Shown here piece by piece: positions 7,740 through 16,171 of a DNA stretch of 44,724 nucleotides; position 1 is the first letter of the stretch; each line of letters opens with the position of its first letter. A program made the position numbers and the translations under genes. The DNA lies in NCBI GenBank assembly GCA_024762315.1, contig JANTHR010000009.1, positions 1-44,724 on the forward strand, read 5' to 3'. This DNA comes from Sulfurovum sp. GTDB taxonomy: Bacteria; Campylobacterota; Campylobacteria; Campylobacterales; Sulfurovaceae. Under the pieces are notes generated by a model. The model worked only from the letters and a program-made list of their open reading frames with translations. It did not search any database and was not told the origin of the DNA.

Positions 7740-8019
7740 AATCTACGACTTTAGAGTATTCCACTACCGTTTTGATGAAATCCACAACCTTAAGATGCTC
7801 GGGATGCACAGCATAGGCATCAAGTCCTTCTTTACTTTCAAACGTAGTAATAATACTCATATCCATCGCCCGCTCTTCCGTAGAAAAATTGACTCCCACA
7901 TCCATGCTTCTGAGTGTAGGTATTGCACCCATGAGATTTTCCAACATCTGCTTTGCATGAATAATATTGGCTTTTTTATTCGCTTCTTTAAATTGGAACA
8001 TGACGATATGAACAACCAT
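7726..8019 (-). CDS. Dabb (stress-responsive A/B barrel) domain protein
   Basis: A 97-residue protein starting MVVHIVMFQFKEANKK, the typical opening of the Dabb family of small dimeric alpha-beta barrels. The middle contains MDVGVNFS and the end AVHPEHLKVVDFI, with the conserved HPxH. The frame extends upstream to 8094, but the ATG at 8019 is preceded by AGAGG at good spacing and matches family length. The family has varied or unknown roles, including stress response and polyketide cyclase relatives. It overlaps recR by 14 bp and is divergent from dnaJ. Confidence 0.8.
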   Translation of the reverse strand: MVVHIVMFQFKEANKKANIIHAKQMLENLMGAIPTLRSMDVGVNFSTEERAMDMSIITTFESKEGLDAYAVHPEHLKVVDFIKTVVEYSKVVDYEKI

Positions 8020-8086
8020 AACTATACCTCTTGGAAAAGTTTTCGCCATTATAACAAAATTATGGTAGAATTCGCCCAAATTACTA

Positions 8087-8131
8087 GGGGACATTGGTTG
8101 ACTTTTTAGAGAAAAGTAAAGCTGTGTCCCC
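8087..8131 (+). promoter_or_regulatory. inverted repeat in the dnaJ leader
   Basis: GGGGACA (8087-8093) and TGTCCCC (8125-8131) are perfect 7-bp complementary arms 31 bp apart, just upstream of the dnaJ ribosome-binding site. As RNA they could close a leader stem. As DNA they could be half-sites for a regulator. Which of these applies, if any, cannot be told from the sequence. Confidence 0.4.
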
Positions 8132-8149
8132 CATAACGGAGAAACTGTA

Positions 8150-9286
8150 ATGACAGAAATGGATTATTATGAAGTACTTGAAGTCAGTAAAGACTGTTCG
8201 GGTGCTGATCTGAAAAAAGCCTATAGAAAGCTGGCATTGAAATACCATCCCGACAGAAACCCTGATGACAAAGAGGCAGAAGAGAAGTTCAAGATCGTCA
8301 ATGAAGCCTATCAGGTACTGAGCGATGATGAGAAAAGAGCTATCTACGACCGTTACGGGAAAGCCGGGCTTGAAGGTCAAGGCGGTATGGGTGGCGGATT
8401 TGGCGGAGCCGGTATGGATGACATCATGGATATCTTCAACTCTATGTTCGGTGGTTCCGGTGGTTTTGGGGGAGGTTTTGGCCAGACAAGACGTGACCCA
8501 AGCCAAAAGTATGCATTGGATTTTGAGATAGAACTTCCTTTGGCATTTCATGAAGCGGTCTTTGGCTGTGAGAGGAAAATAGATATCACCTACAAGACCC
8601 CTTGTCAGGACTGTAAAGGTACCGGTGCAAAAGATGCAAAGCTGGAAACCTGTGACTATTGTGGCGGGCAAGGTCAGGTACTTATGAGACAGGGGCCCAT
8701 GCAATTTGCACAGACCTGTCCGAAATGTCACGGTGAAGGGAAGACCATTGCCGAAAAATGCCCCAGTTGTCACGGCAAAGGGTATCATGAAGTAGAAGAT
8801 ACTGTCACCATTAAAATACCTGCCGGTGTAGACAGCGGAAACCGCTTACGTGTTCAGGGTTGTGGCAATGAAGCAAAAAACGGGCAACGCGGAGACCTTT
8901 ACCTTACTTTCTATGTAGAAGAAGATGAGAACTTCATCCGTAACGGCAGTGATATTTACATTGAAGTGCCTGTATTCTTTACCCAGGCTATTCTGGGAGA
9001 GACCATCTCTATTCCCGCACTCGATGGGGAGTTGGAGTTGGAACTCAAACAAAGTACCAAAGATAAAGAACAATTCATTTTTGAAGGAGAAGGTGTCCCC
9101 GATGTACATAGCGGAAGAAAAGGCCGTCTTATCGCTCAAGTGCGCATGGTCCTTCCCAAGAAGATCAATGAGGAGCAAAAGGAACTTCTTGAAAAGCTCC
9201 AGGAGAGCTACGGTGTAGAAAGCCGTCCGCACAAAAGTGCTTTTGATTCTGCATTTGACAGGGTCAAAAGCTGGTTCAAACATTAA
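8150..9286 (+). CDS. dnaJ: chaperone DnaJ
   Basis: A full-length 378-residue Hsp40 co-chaperone that delivers unfolded protein to DnaK and stimulates its ATPase. Visible in order: a J domain with the HPD motif ([13 protein letters not shown]), a Gly/Phe-rich segment (residues ~76-112), four zinc-binding repeats ([32 protein letters not shown]), and a C-terminal substrate-binding region. GGAGAAAC precedes the ATG at 8150. No dnaK or grpE is adjacent. An inverted repeat in the leader may take part in regulation. A second, isolated J-domain protein is encoded at 15902-16171. Confidence 0.98.
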   Translation: MTEMDYYEVLEVSKDCSGADLKKAYRKLALKYHPDRNPDDKEAEEKFKIVNEAYQVLSDDEKRAIYDRYGKAGLEGQGGMGGGFGGAGMDDIMDIFNSMFGGSGGFGGGFGQTRRDPSQKYALDFEIELPLAFHEAVFGCERKIDITYKTPCQDCKGTGAKDAKLETCDYCGGQGQVLMRQGPMQFAQTCPKCHGEGKTIAEKCPSCHGKGYHEVEDTVTIKIPAGVDSGNRLRVQGCGNEAKNGQRGDLYLTFYVEEDENFIRNGSDIYIEVPVFFTQAILGETISIPALDGELELELKQSTKDKEQFIFEGEGVPDVHSGRKGRLIAQVRMVLPKKINEEQKELLEKLQESYGVESRPHKSAFDSAFDRVKSWFKH

Positions 9287-9395
9287 TTTTTCTTCTCGTA
9301 TGGACCGTTGTCCATACACTACATTTACAAACTATCTATTTTTCATTGACTTTTTTACTCTATACTGAAGCATAAGACAAAGCTTTAAATTCACA

Positions 9396-9461
9396 AAAGG
9401 ATAATTATTTTCCTTTAAGTATAGAAAAGCTATAATTTCTAAAGGAGAATATTTTTCCTTA
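9396..9461 (+). promoter_or_regulatory. two palindromic operators around a -10 box, ferritin/rubrerythrin promoter
   Basis: Two 21-bp imperfect palindromes, 9396-9416 and 9441-9461, share the form AAAGGA-N9-TTCCTT (17 of 21 positions identical between them). They flank a TATAAT at 9431-9436. The first covers the -35 side and the second the expected transcription start, which is the arrangement of a repressor pair. The downstream genes bind iron and reduce peroxide, so an iron- or peroxide-responsive repressor (Fur/PerR class or similar) is plausible. The sequence is not a standard Fur box, so the regulator is not identified. Confidence 0.6.
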
Positions 9462-9482
9462 ACTTTATTAAAAGGACACATC

Positions 9483-9998
9483 ATGGCACGAAGAGGAAAT
9501 TCGATCATTAAAGGAATAGAGATCAATGAGATCATTACCCTGCTTAACAAAGCCTATGCAGACGAATGGCTAGCGTATTATCAATACTTTATCGAAGCAA
9601 AAGTGATCAAAGGTATCATGAAGGATGCAGCGATCGCTGAGCTTACACAACATGCAACCGATGAATTAAGACATGCAAATATGGTGGCAGACCGTATTTT
9701 ACAACTAGGAGGAACGCCTCTACTCAACCCTAAAGATTGGTTCACCCATACAAACTGCGGATATGAAGAGCCTAAGGAGTTTGATGTGGTCCAAATACTT
9801 GAAGATTCCATTAAGGGTGAACAGTGTGCTATCTCTGTGTATTCCAACATAGCAGAGATTACCAAAGACAAAGATATCGTCACTTACGATATTGTCTCGG
9901 AGATACTGGCAGATGAAGTAGAACATGAAGAAGATCTGCAGGCACTGCATGATGACATTACAGAGTTCATTGCAGACATTAAGAAAAATATACAATAA
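9483..9998 (+). CDS. ferritin-like diiron protein (Dps/bacterioferritin-related)
   Basis: A 171-residue four-helix-bundle protein. Diiron ligand patterns are visible: YADEWLAYYQYF (Glu in helix 1), TDELRHANM (ExxH in helix 2), a Glu in IKGEQCAIS (helix 3) and ADEVEHEEDL (ExxH in helix 4). It resembles bacterioferritin/Dps-like ferritin family members that oxidise and store Fe(II) or detoxify peroxide. It heads a two-gene operon with a rubrerythrin 14 bp downstream, under a promoter with two palindromic operators. No heme-ligand Met can be assigned with certainty. AAAAGGACA precedes the ATG. Confidence 0.85.
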   Translation: MARRGNSIIKGIEINEIITLLNKAYADEWLAYYQYFIEAKVIKGIMKDAAIAELTQHATDELRHANMVADRILQLGGTPLLNPKDWFTHTNCGYEEPKEFDVVQILEDSIKGEQCAISVYSNIAEITKDKDIVTYDIVSEILADEVEHEEDLQALHDDITEFIADIKKNIQ

Positions 9999-10012
9999 AA
10001 GGATAAAACAGA

Positions 10013-10672
10013 ATGAGACAATACGAAACATACAAATGCAACAAATGTGGTAATGAAATTGAAGTACAGGAGGTTGGAGGCGGAACACTGATCTGCTGCG
10101 GGGAAGAGATGGAGTGTATCACAGAGAATCTTACAGCCGTGAATCTAATGAAAGCATTTGCAGGAGAGAGCCAGGCCAGAAACAAATATGAGTTTTTTGC
10201 CGATGTCGCCTACCAAGAGGGGCTACACCGCATTGCAAAACACTTTCAGGAAGCAGCAGACAATGAGAAATACCATGCTATGGCAGAGTACAAAGCCTAT
10301 AATAAATTGGTAAAAGATATAGAATTGGATACCACACAAAAAAACCTTATGGTTGCAGCAGACGGTGAACGCTACGAACATGAAGAGATGTATCCAAACT
10401 TTGCTGCTATTGCCAAGGAGGAAGGACTAAATGATATTGCCAGACTCTTTAGAGCCATAGGTAAAGTAGAAGTGGAGCACGAAGCCGAGTACTTGGAACT
10501 TAAACGTATCCTTGAAGCTGAAGGTTTCTTTGACAGTGAAAATAACGAAGAGTGGATCTGCGAAATATGCGGACATGTCCACAGAGGCAAACGTCCTCCT
10601 GAGAAATGTCCGCTTTGCAAAGCAGACAAAGAATATTTCAAAAAGAAATGCCAGGACTCCAGCAGAGGGTAA
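10013..10672 (+). CDS. rrc: desulforubrerythrin (desulforedoxin-diiron-rubredoxin)
   Basis: A 219-residue non-heme iron peroxidase with three metal modules. The N-terminal desulforedoxin-like site is YKCNKCGNE with a later ICCGEEM. The central rubrerythrin diiron bundle has [32 protein letters not shown] and VEVEHEAEY. The C-terminal rubredoxin site is [10 protein letters not shown] with [12 protein letters not shown]. This architecture is that of Campylobacter jejuni Rrc (desulforubrerythrin), which reduces hydrogen peroxide with electrons from NAD(P)H through redox partners. It is co-transcribed with the ferritin-like gene. The convergent DUF5718-like gene ends 8 bp away. Confidence 0.93.
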   Translation: MRQYETYKCNKCGNEIEVQEVGGGTLICCGEEMECITENLTAVNLMKAFAGESQARNKYEFFADVAYQEGLHRIAKHFQEAADNEKYHAMAEYKAYNKLVKDIELDTTQKNLMVAADGERYEHEEMYPNFAAIAKEEGLNDIARLFRAIGKVEVEHEAEYLELKRILEAEGFFDSENNEEWICEICGHVHRGKRPPEKCPLCKADKEYFKKKCQDSSRG

Positions 10673-10680
10673 TCCCCCTT

Positions 10681-11478
10681 CTATTGTACCTTTTGGTGCA
10701 GTACCACTTTGGTGGGAGAAGGCTGTAAGCTGCTGTCATCCTGCCTTGCATCATAAGCGATCACATACACTTCATCTCCGGACTGCAAATAATTTTTCTC
10801 TCCAAACTCAGCATAAGCCGTAGCACCAATAGAGATAAGTGCCTGCTTGGGATATGCACATGCTTTAAGGTGCTTGGAGATATTTTCCAAAGGTCCGAAA
10901 TCTTCCTGTGTGTTCATTTTATCTATGAGCCATGATTTCAGCTTCCCGTAAAAGTAACTATAGCCAAGAAGCGGTGCATCTACCCCATAAGGATGCAAAA
11001 TACCGTCACGCTTTACAAAAGAGCAGAGGTGATAGTGATCCATCACCCCGCCCTCTTCAAATTTGTCTATAGGTATCCATTTGTCGCCTATGCCTTTGGA
11101 GTTTGGTCCCCATGACTTTTTCTCTGAGATCTTTTTGGCACCCTCTTTTCGTATGGTACAGTCATTGAAAGTAGTGAACTTTTTTGCAATAAGATCAATG
11201 ACCTTCTTGTCATCATCGTACACAATATCAAAAAGTACTGCTATCTCCGGTTCAACTTGTGCATTGGCTTCATAATCAGGAAGCTCTAGTCTGTCCGTGC
11301 CGATAGAATAAAGCCCCAAAAAAGTGTCTGAGCCGGGCAGGTAAAAAGGAAATATCCCTTTAGGTGCATCCGGTTCAACAGTAACCACATGCTCAAAATC
11401 CTTGAGTTCTCCTGCCTGCTCCAAGTGGTGTGCAAAGTTCCCTGCCACACCCAATCCTATTGTATTTTTCAAATCCAT
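10681..11478 (-). CDS. DUF5718-like protein (possible fumarylacetoacetate-hydrolase relative)
   Basis: This 265-residue soluble protein opens LGVAGNFAHHLEQAGE and continues APKGIFPFYLPG, which I associate with the uncharacterised DUF5718 family of Campylobacterota and related bacteria. Segments such as PEIAVLFDIVY, TFNDCTIR and KSWGPNSKGIG recall the fumarylacetoacetate hydrolase fold, in which a metal-binding acidic triad and a conserved KS(F/W) segment occur. Enzymatic function is unknown. It is transcribed alone, towards the rubrerythrin gene, and the ATG at 11478 is preceded by an AAAAAGAG purine stretch. Confidence 0.65.
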   Translation of the reverse strand: MDLKNTIGLGVAGNFAHHLEQAGELKDFEHVVTVEPDAPKGIFPFYLPGSDTFLGLYSIGTDRLELPDYEANAQVEPEIAVLFDIVYDDDKKVIDLIAKKFTTFNDCTIRKEGAKKISEKKSWGPNSKGIGDKWIPIDKFEEGGVMDHYHLCSFVKRDGILHPYGVDAPLLGYSYFYGKLKSWLIDKMNTQEDFGPLENISKHLKACAYPKQALISIGATAYAEFGEKNYLQSGDEVYVIAYDARQDDSSLQPSPTKVVLHQKVQ

Positions 11479-11579
11479 AGCTACTCTTTTTTTATCGCAT
11501 TATACCATGCAATACACATAAAGTACACAAAACTGCACTATAGTGAAACAAGAAGTTTGGTAATAATAAAGGAATAGAG

Positions 11580-11771
11580 ATGCCAGATAAAAAAAAGGAC
11601 AGTAGGAACATGTTATTTGTTTCAATTTTTATAGGTACGATGCTGATCTTCATGCTTGCTACAGTGGTCTATGTCACAAGTCAGGTTGCAAATTGTTCAA
11701 GCGGGAAAAAACTCAGAAAACAATGTACTGTCATTATTCCTGATCGAATATTAAATTATAAGTATACTTAG
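11580..11771 (+). CDS. small single-pass membrane protein
   Basis: A 63-residue hypothetical protein: a charged N-terminus (MPDKKKDSRN), one hydrophobic helix (LFVSIFIGTMLIFMLATVVY) and a short polar tail with two cysteines. AAAGGAATAGAG upstream of the ATG is a reasonable ribosome-binding site, and CACTATAGT upstream could carry a -10. No homologue is recognised. Its small size means it could be spurious, but the ribosome-binding site and clean membrane segment favour a real gene. Confidence 0.45.
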   Translation: MPDKKKDSRNMLFVSIFIGTMLIFMLATVVYVTSQVANCSSGKKLRKQCTVIIPDRILNYKYT

Positions 11772-11812
11772 ATTTTTTTTTGATTAAAGTTTTATGAGAG
11801 CTGAAAAGTAGT

Positions 11813-11842
11813 GTAGCTGCTAAAAAGATTTTTAGCAGCTAC
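11813..11842 (-). terminator. palindromic terminator after HU gene
   Basis: A perfect inverted repeat, GTAGCTGCTA then A/T-rich centre then TAGCAGCTAC, lies 16 bp past the HU stop codon. The A-run/T-run inside the stem gives a U-rich strand in either orientation, so it can serve the HU gene and, in the other direction, the small gene at 11580. Confidence 0.75.
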
Positions 11843-11857
11843 AGAAAAGATAAAAAC

Positions 11858-12139
11858 CTAGTTGCCCGCAACGGCATCTTTAAGTGTTTTACCGATTTTA
11901 AACTTTGGTGCAGTGTGTGCAGGTTTTGTATAAGTTTTGTCAGTTCCGGGAACTTTTCCGCTTTTTTCTGCTACTTCAACTGTAGAAAATGTTCCAAATC
12001 CTACCAACGATACTGTTTGTTTGTTTACAAGTGCTTCTGTTACTGAGTTAATGAACGCTTTTACCGCTCTCTCCGCTGCTGCTTTACTTTCGAACTCACC
12101 ATTTTTTTGTACTAGTTCTACAAACTCTGCTTTTGTCAT
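11858..12139 (-). CDS. hup: HU-family DNA-binding protein
   Basis: A 93-residue histone-like protein that bends and compacts DNA as a dimer. It has the HU/IHF fold: two N-terminal helices (MTKAEFVELVQKNGEF), a VNKQTVSLVGFGTF core and a beta-arm (GTDKTYTKPAHTAPKFKIGKTLK). The usual R-NP-TG arm tip is replaced by PGTDKTYTKPAH, as in several Campylobacterota HU proteins. AAGGAAGAAG precedes the ATG, a TATAAT-type promoter lies about 30 bp upstream and a strong palindromic terminator follows. It is monocistronic. Confidence 0.95.
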   Translation of the reverse strand: MTKAEFVELVQKNGEFESKAAAERAVKAFINSVTEALVNKQTVSLVGFGTFSTVEVAEKSGKVPGTDKTYTKPAHTAPKFKIGKTLKDAVAGN

Positions 12140-12167
12140 TCTTCTTCCTTTTTTTTAAGATGCATTT

Positions 12168-12210
12168 ATTATAGCACAATAAACTCTTAAAAATAGCTAA
12201 AAAATAGCTA
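12168..12210 (-). promoter_or_regulatory. hup: HU promoter with 11-bp-period AT repeats
   Basis: On the minus strand GTGCTATAAT gives an extended -10 (12168-12173), about 30 bp upstream of the HU ATG. Two TAGCTA copies in A-tracts at 12194 and 12205 are 11 bp apart, covering the -35/UP region. Helically phased A-tracts in place of a -35 are typical of vegetative promoters in Campylobacterota. Confidence 0.6.
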
Positions 12211-12346
12211 AAAAGCCCCTAATTTAGGCTATTTGACGAAGATTCATGCATATTAAATTAAATTTAATTACCTTAATGATGATTATGAGATAGAGAGATA
12301 GATATTATTAGTAATTTTAATAATTCTTTGGAGTATTATTTAAAAA

Positions 12347-12431
12347 TGGTGCGTCAGAGAGGATTTGAACCTCCACACCCGTAGGGCACTACCCCCTCAA
12401 GGTAGCGTGTCTACCGTTCCACCACTGACGC
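12347..12431 (-). tRNA. tRNA-Leu (anticodon GAG)
   Basis: Read on the minus strand the gene begins GCGTCAG and ends CTGACGC-ACCA, with discriminator A and an encoded CCA. The anticodon stem CTACC/GGTAG encloses the loop TTGAGGG, giving anticodon GAG, which decodes CUC/CUU leucine codons. A long variable arm (CCC-TAC-GGG) fits a class II tRNA, and the T arm is GAGG-TTCAAAT-CCTC. Length is 85 nt including CCA. It stands alone, 89 bp downstream of atpE on the same strand. Confidence 0.97.
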
Positions 12432-12520
12432 ATTGGAAAGAGATACTTTTAAAGTGTATCGAAACTTGAATAGAAAGTTGTGACGGAAGTATACCGCCAC
12501 AAACTTAAGATCGCTTTAGC

Positions 12521-12832
12521 TTATCCGATGAACGGGTTAGCGTAAAGAGCGATAAGAGCAATAACAAGTGTATAGATAACTTGCGCTTCGATCATTGCCA
12601 ATGCAATGAACATTGTAGTCATCAGTTTACCACCAAGACCTGGGTTTCTAGCTGTACCAGCGATAGTTGCAGCAGCAGTATGACCCATACCGATAGCACC
12701 ACCAAGTGCAGCAAGACCAAGACCAACACCGGCAGCAACTACTGAGTATGCTTTGATCATAGATTCACCATCTGCTTCACCAGCAAATGCAACAGCACCA
12801 AGTGCCAGGAAAAGTAAGAAAAACTTTTTCAT
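12521..12832 (-). CDS. atpE: ATP synthase F0 subunit c
   Basis: A 103-residue c-ring subunit with two transmembrane helices. The first carries the GLGLAALGGAIGMG glycine motif. After the loop RNPGLGGKL, the second carries the ion-binding Glu in ALAMIEAQVIYTL. An extra signal-like N-terminal segment (MKKFFLLFLALGAVAFAG) is present, as in other Campylobacterota. The gene lies apart from any other atp gene, also typical of the group. TAAAGGATATAAA precedes the ATG. The proton-binding residue and QV motif look normal for a proton-driven ring. Confidence 0.96.
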   Translation of the reverse strand: MKKFFLLFLALGAVAFAGEADGESMIKAYSVVAAGVGLGLAALGGAIGMGHTAAATIAGTARNPGLGGKLMTTMFIALAMIEAQVIYTLVIALIALYANPFIG

Positions 12833-13002
12833 TTTATATCCTTTAAGTTAATAGATTTTAAGTCTCTTCGACTGTTTTCCAAAGTCCGTTCGGATAGCGT
12901 AACCATACCACTAAAAGATATAGCAATATAAACATAAATGCCTATATTTCCCTACTTATCACTTCGTACAAACGGCGCAATTATAACTAAAAAAGATTTA
13001 AT

Positions 13003-15192
13003 TTATGCTAAAAATTCAGGTGTGGCAAGTTCGACTTTTTTACCCTTTTGTTCCAACACGACTACAGTGATCTCATCACCTTCATTGTAGCGCTCCGATA
13101 GATTGTTTACTCTTTCTTTGGCTACTTTGGAAATATGCAATAAAGCATCAAAACCATCAGGCATTTCAACAAATATCCCAAAGTCAACGATTTTTTTCAC
13201 TTTGCCTTTATAACTTTTTCCTACTTCATAGGTCATCTGTTTTCTAACCGGAGTATCTGCTATCTTTTTAATATGTTCTTTGGCTGCAGCTACTTTTTCT
13301 TTATCTTCCCCCGAGAGTTTTACTCCGCCCTCATCACGATCAAGATCAATACTTACTTCAAATTTCTCTATAATATCACGTATGGTCGCCCCGGCTTTTC
13401 CAATGATATCACCTATCTTGCTCGGATTTATCGTAAAATGTTCTGTTGCGGGAAGTGCAGTACTTTCAACAATATTCGATTCAGCCTCTTCCATGATCTT
13501 TAAAATATGGTCCTTGCCTTTACTTGCCTGTGCAAGTGCCTCTCTTAGTACTTCAAGGTTGATACCCCCAAGTTTGATATCCATCTGCAGTGCCGTGATC
13601 CCTTTTTTCGTTCCCGCGACCTTGAAGTCCATATCGCCATCATGGTCTTCAAGCCCCATGATATCTGTAAGGACGGCATACTTGTCACCTTCGCTTACCA
13701 GTCCCATGGCAATGCCTGCAACAAGATCTACCATATCCACCTTTGCAGAACGCAAAGCAAGAGATCCTCCACAGATCGTCGCCATGGATGAAGAACCGTT
13801 GCTTTCCAGGATTTCAGATACCAAACGGATCGTCCCTTCATAATTCATTGGAATGGCAGGCTCCAGTGCCCTTTTGGCAAGGTTGCCATGTCCCAGCTCT
13901 CTACGTCCGGGTGCACCTATGAACTTTGCCTCTCCGACCGAATAGCCCGGGAAGTTGTAATGCACCATAAAGTTTTCCGACCTGCTTGTTTTATCGGTGA
14001 TCAGTTCATACATCTGTGCATCTTTTTTATCTCCAAGTGTGGCTGTGACCAGTGCCTGTGTCTGTCCGCGCGTAAAAAGACATGAACCATGTACAGAAGG
14101 TAAAAGGTTTGTTTCTATACTGATCGGCCTTACTTCATCCAAAGCTCTACCGTCTGCACGAATGTTCTTATCGAGTATCATCGCTCTAACAACTGTTTTT
14201 TTGTATTGTTCAAGTACTTTTGAAACCAATGCTTTCTCTGGTTCTTTCCCTTCTGATTCCAGCGCTTCCATGATTTTTGCGCGTACTTTTTTCAGTTCTG
14301 TTGCACGTTCGCTTTTTGCCATATGTGAGATGGCATCCTCTACATCATTTGCATAGTTGCTCTCTATGTAGGCATAGAGTGTTTCATCTGCTTTTTCCTC
14401 AGCAAGTTCCAGAACCAAAGATTCTCTTACAAGAGGAGTGAATTCTCTTGTGTATTTTTCTGTTGCCTTATGGATCGCCTCACCGGCCAGAGCGATCGCA
14501 GATACCAAAGCTTCTTCATCCAGTTCATTGCACGCCTGATGTTCCAGTACCAAAGGTACTGCACCCATCATGGGGTCTATCATATCTACTTCAACATCAT
14601 CTATGCTCTCTGAAGCCATGGTACGCATTTCTATCATCAGTATATCTTTACCTGAACCGACAACAAGAAGATCCAATACACTTTCATCCTGCTGGCTCAA
14701 TGTAGGATTGATAAGCATTTCATTTTCTATCTTCCCTACTCTCACTGCTGCGATACTCTGTGTCACAGGGATATCTGAAACATACAAGGCAGCAGAAGCG
14801 GCATGAAGTGCTGCGACCTGCATATCCACCTCGCTGTCACTGCTTACCACCATGACAGTGATTGTTACGGGGAAATGAAAACCGGAGGGGAACAGCGGAC
14901 GCAATGAACGGTCTATAATACGAGATGTAAGGGTTTCAAAATCACCGGGCTTTGTTTCTCGTTTAATGAATCCTCCCGGTATTTTTGCTGCGGCATAAGC
15001 CTTTTCCATATACTGGACTGTCAGAGGAAGGAAATCTTCATCTACTGCTTTTTCATCAATGGCCACTGCAGCGATAAGTACTGCTTTCCCCTGGCGGTAC
15101 ATGACTGCACCGCTTGCCTGTTTCGCTATTTTATTAAATTCATATTTCTCTTCTAGATTATTTATATCTATCTCTACAATTTGTTCGTCCAT
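13003..15192 (-). CDS. pnp: polyribonucleotide nucleotidyltransferase (PNPase)
   Basis: A full-length 729-residue phosphorolytic 3'-to-5' exoribonuclease that works in mRNA decay. It has two RNase PH-like domains (the second including GAPGRRELGHGNLAKRAL and the SNGSSSMATICGGSLAL active-site region), a KH domain (INPSKIGDIIGKAGATIRD) and a C-terminal S1 domain (GKVKKIVDFGIFVEM). AAAAGGAAAAG precedes the ATG at 15192. It is the last gene of a minus-strand run starting at purD, 24 bp after the phosphoribosyltransferase gene. No obvious hairpin follows its stop. Confidence 0.98.
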   Translation of the reverse strand: MDEQIVEIDINNLEEKYEFNKIAKQASGAVMYRQGKAVLIAAVAIDEKAVDEDFLPLTVQYMEKAYAAAKIPGGFIKRETKPGDFETLTSRIIDRSLRPLFPSGFHFPVTITVMVVSSDSEVDMQVAALHAASAALYVSDIPVTQSIAAVRVGKIENEMLINPTLSQQDESVLDLLVVGSGKDILMIEMRTMASESIDDVEVDMIDPMMGAVPLVLEHQACNELDEEALVSAIALAGEAIHKATEKYTREFTPLVRESLVLELAEEKADETLYAYIESNYANDVEDAISHMAKSERATELKKVRAKIMEALESEGKEPEKALVSKVLEQYKKTVVRAMILDKNIRADGRALDEVRPISIETNLLPSVHGSCLFTRGQTQALVTATLGDKKDAQMYELITDKTSRSENFMVHYNFPGYSVGEAKFIGAPGRRELGHGNLAKRALEPAIPMNYEGTIRLVSEILESNGSSSMATICGGSLALRSAKVDMVDLVAGIAMGLVSEGDKYAVLTDIMGLEDHDGDMDFKVAGTKKGITALQMDIKLGGINLEVLREALAQASKGKDHILKIMEEAESNIVESTALPATEHFTINPSKIGDIIGKAGATIRDIIEKFEVSIDLDRDEGGVKLSGEDKEKVAAAKEHIKKIADTPVRKQMTYEVGKSYKGKVKKIVDFGIFVEMPDGFDALLHISKVAKERVNNLSERYNEGDEITVVVLEQKGKKVELATPEFLA

Positions 15193-15216
15193 GCTTTTGC
15201 TTTTCCTTTTAGCCTG

Positions 15217-15924
15217 TTATTTAATAGTGTGTTCCGGCATACCGGTCTTTTTACTTTTTATTTCCTGCTGTTTAACTATCTCGCATATCTCCTCAAAGTC
15301 CAATGGCTCAAAATCTTTATAGTAATATTCTATTGAAATATAATCCCTGATCTTATATGGACAGAATACTCCGTCACACACGGTAAGCAGGTTTTTATAA
15401 ACAGCTCTGTCTAAAATAGGTGTTGCGATATATATATTCTTCGCTTCTCTTTCGATCACAGATTTTAGTGCGACCATCATAGTAAGCCCTGTCTCAATAC
15501 ACTCATCTGCAAGTACGACATATTTTCCTTTAAGAGAGAGCAGGTCTTTACCCTTACGATACCTATACACATAAGACAACACTTCTTCCTCATACTTACG
15601 CTTCGCTTCGCTGTAAATAAAGTCTTCATTAATACCAAAGGCATCTATCAATGCTTTATGCATGATGACCTCCTCTGTTTCTGAAACCATTGCAATGGCA
15701 AGTTCGGGATTATTGGGTGCCATGATGGGTTCAGTCAACAGAATGTCCATTTGTGCATCTAATTTTTTAGCAATCCGATCAGCATAATAAACACCCCCCT
15801 CACTGACACCTATCACTACTGTTTCATTGTTTTGTAATAATTCCAGCGGTAACGTTTCTATAAGTTTCTGTGCCGCATCTTCATTGTTTTGGAAATAATA
15901 ATCATGGTCTAAATCGCTGGGCAT
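15217..15924 (-). CDS. phosphoribosyltransferase-domain protein
   Basis: A ~235-residue type I PRTase-like protein. VIGVSEGGVYYADRIA is the N-terminal substrate loop, and VVLADECIETGLTMM is the PRPP-binding motif, usually with DD or DE followed by ATG; here the DE pair and TG are kept. The frame extends to 15966, but the ATG at 15924 has CAGGAGTGGATC directly upstream and is preferred. It overlaps the J-domain gene by 23 bp and precedes pnp. The natural substrate base is not evident. Many such stand-alone PRTases in Campylobacterota are unassigned, so a purine or regulatory role is only possible. Confidence 0.75.
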   Translation of the reverse strand: MPSDLDHDYYFQNNEDAAQKLIETLPLELLQNNETVVIGVSEGGVYYADRIAKKLDAQMDILLTEPIMAPNNPELAIAMVSETEEVIMHKALIDAFGINEDFIYSEAKRKYEEEVLSYVYRYRKGKDLLSLKGKYVVLADECIETGLTMMVALKSVIEREAKNIYIATPILDRAVYKNLLTVCDGVFCPYKIRDYISIEYYYKDFEPLDFEEICEIVKQQEIKSKKTGMPEHTIK

Positions 15925-16171
15925 GATCCACTCCTGGAAATTGTTTGGAAACCTCTTCTTCATCAAAAGTATAACGAAACTCTTCTATATACTTCATCAA
16001 AAATTGATAGGCATGGTTTATCTCTTCCATCTTTTGAGCATTTCCCCCCAGATCAGGATGATATTTCTTAGCTAAGAAATGATATTGTTTCTTAATATCC
16101 TCTTTGGTAATAAGTTTAGGCAATTCCAGACTATCCAATGCCTGCTCTATTTTTTCCATAGGGGTTTGCAT
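15902..16171 (-). CDS. small J-domain protein
   Basis: An 89-residue protein consisting almost only of a J domain: IKKQYHFLAKKYHPDLGGN contains the essential HPD, followed by MEEINHAYQFLMKY. J domains recruit and stimulate DnaK-type chaperones. Without Gly/Phe or zinc regions this is a class III co-chaperone, probably for a specific client. Its ATG shares a base with the lptD stop (TAATG), and its end overlaps the PRTase start, so it is translationally coupled in the operon. A link with assembly of the neighbouring outer-membrane protein LptD is conceivable but untested. Confidence 0.88.
   Translation of the reverse strand: MQTPMEKIEQALDSLELPKLITKEDIKKQYHFLAKKYHPDLGGNAQKMEEINHAYQFLMKYIEEFRYTFDEEEVSKQFPGVDHAQRFRP

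Noticed and set aside
9346..9366. TTGACTTTTTTACTC then TATACT, resembling one unit of the TTGAC promoter family
   Set aside because: Only one TTGAC unit is present and the downstream CTAAAAGTTAT is absent, so it is not counted as a third copy of the shared promoter.
13280..14806. Several long plus-strand open frames opposite pnp
   Set aside because: They are shadows of the well-supported pnp reading frame, with no ribosome-binding sites or recognisable domains.
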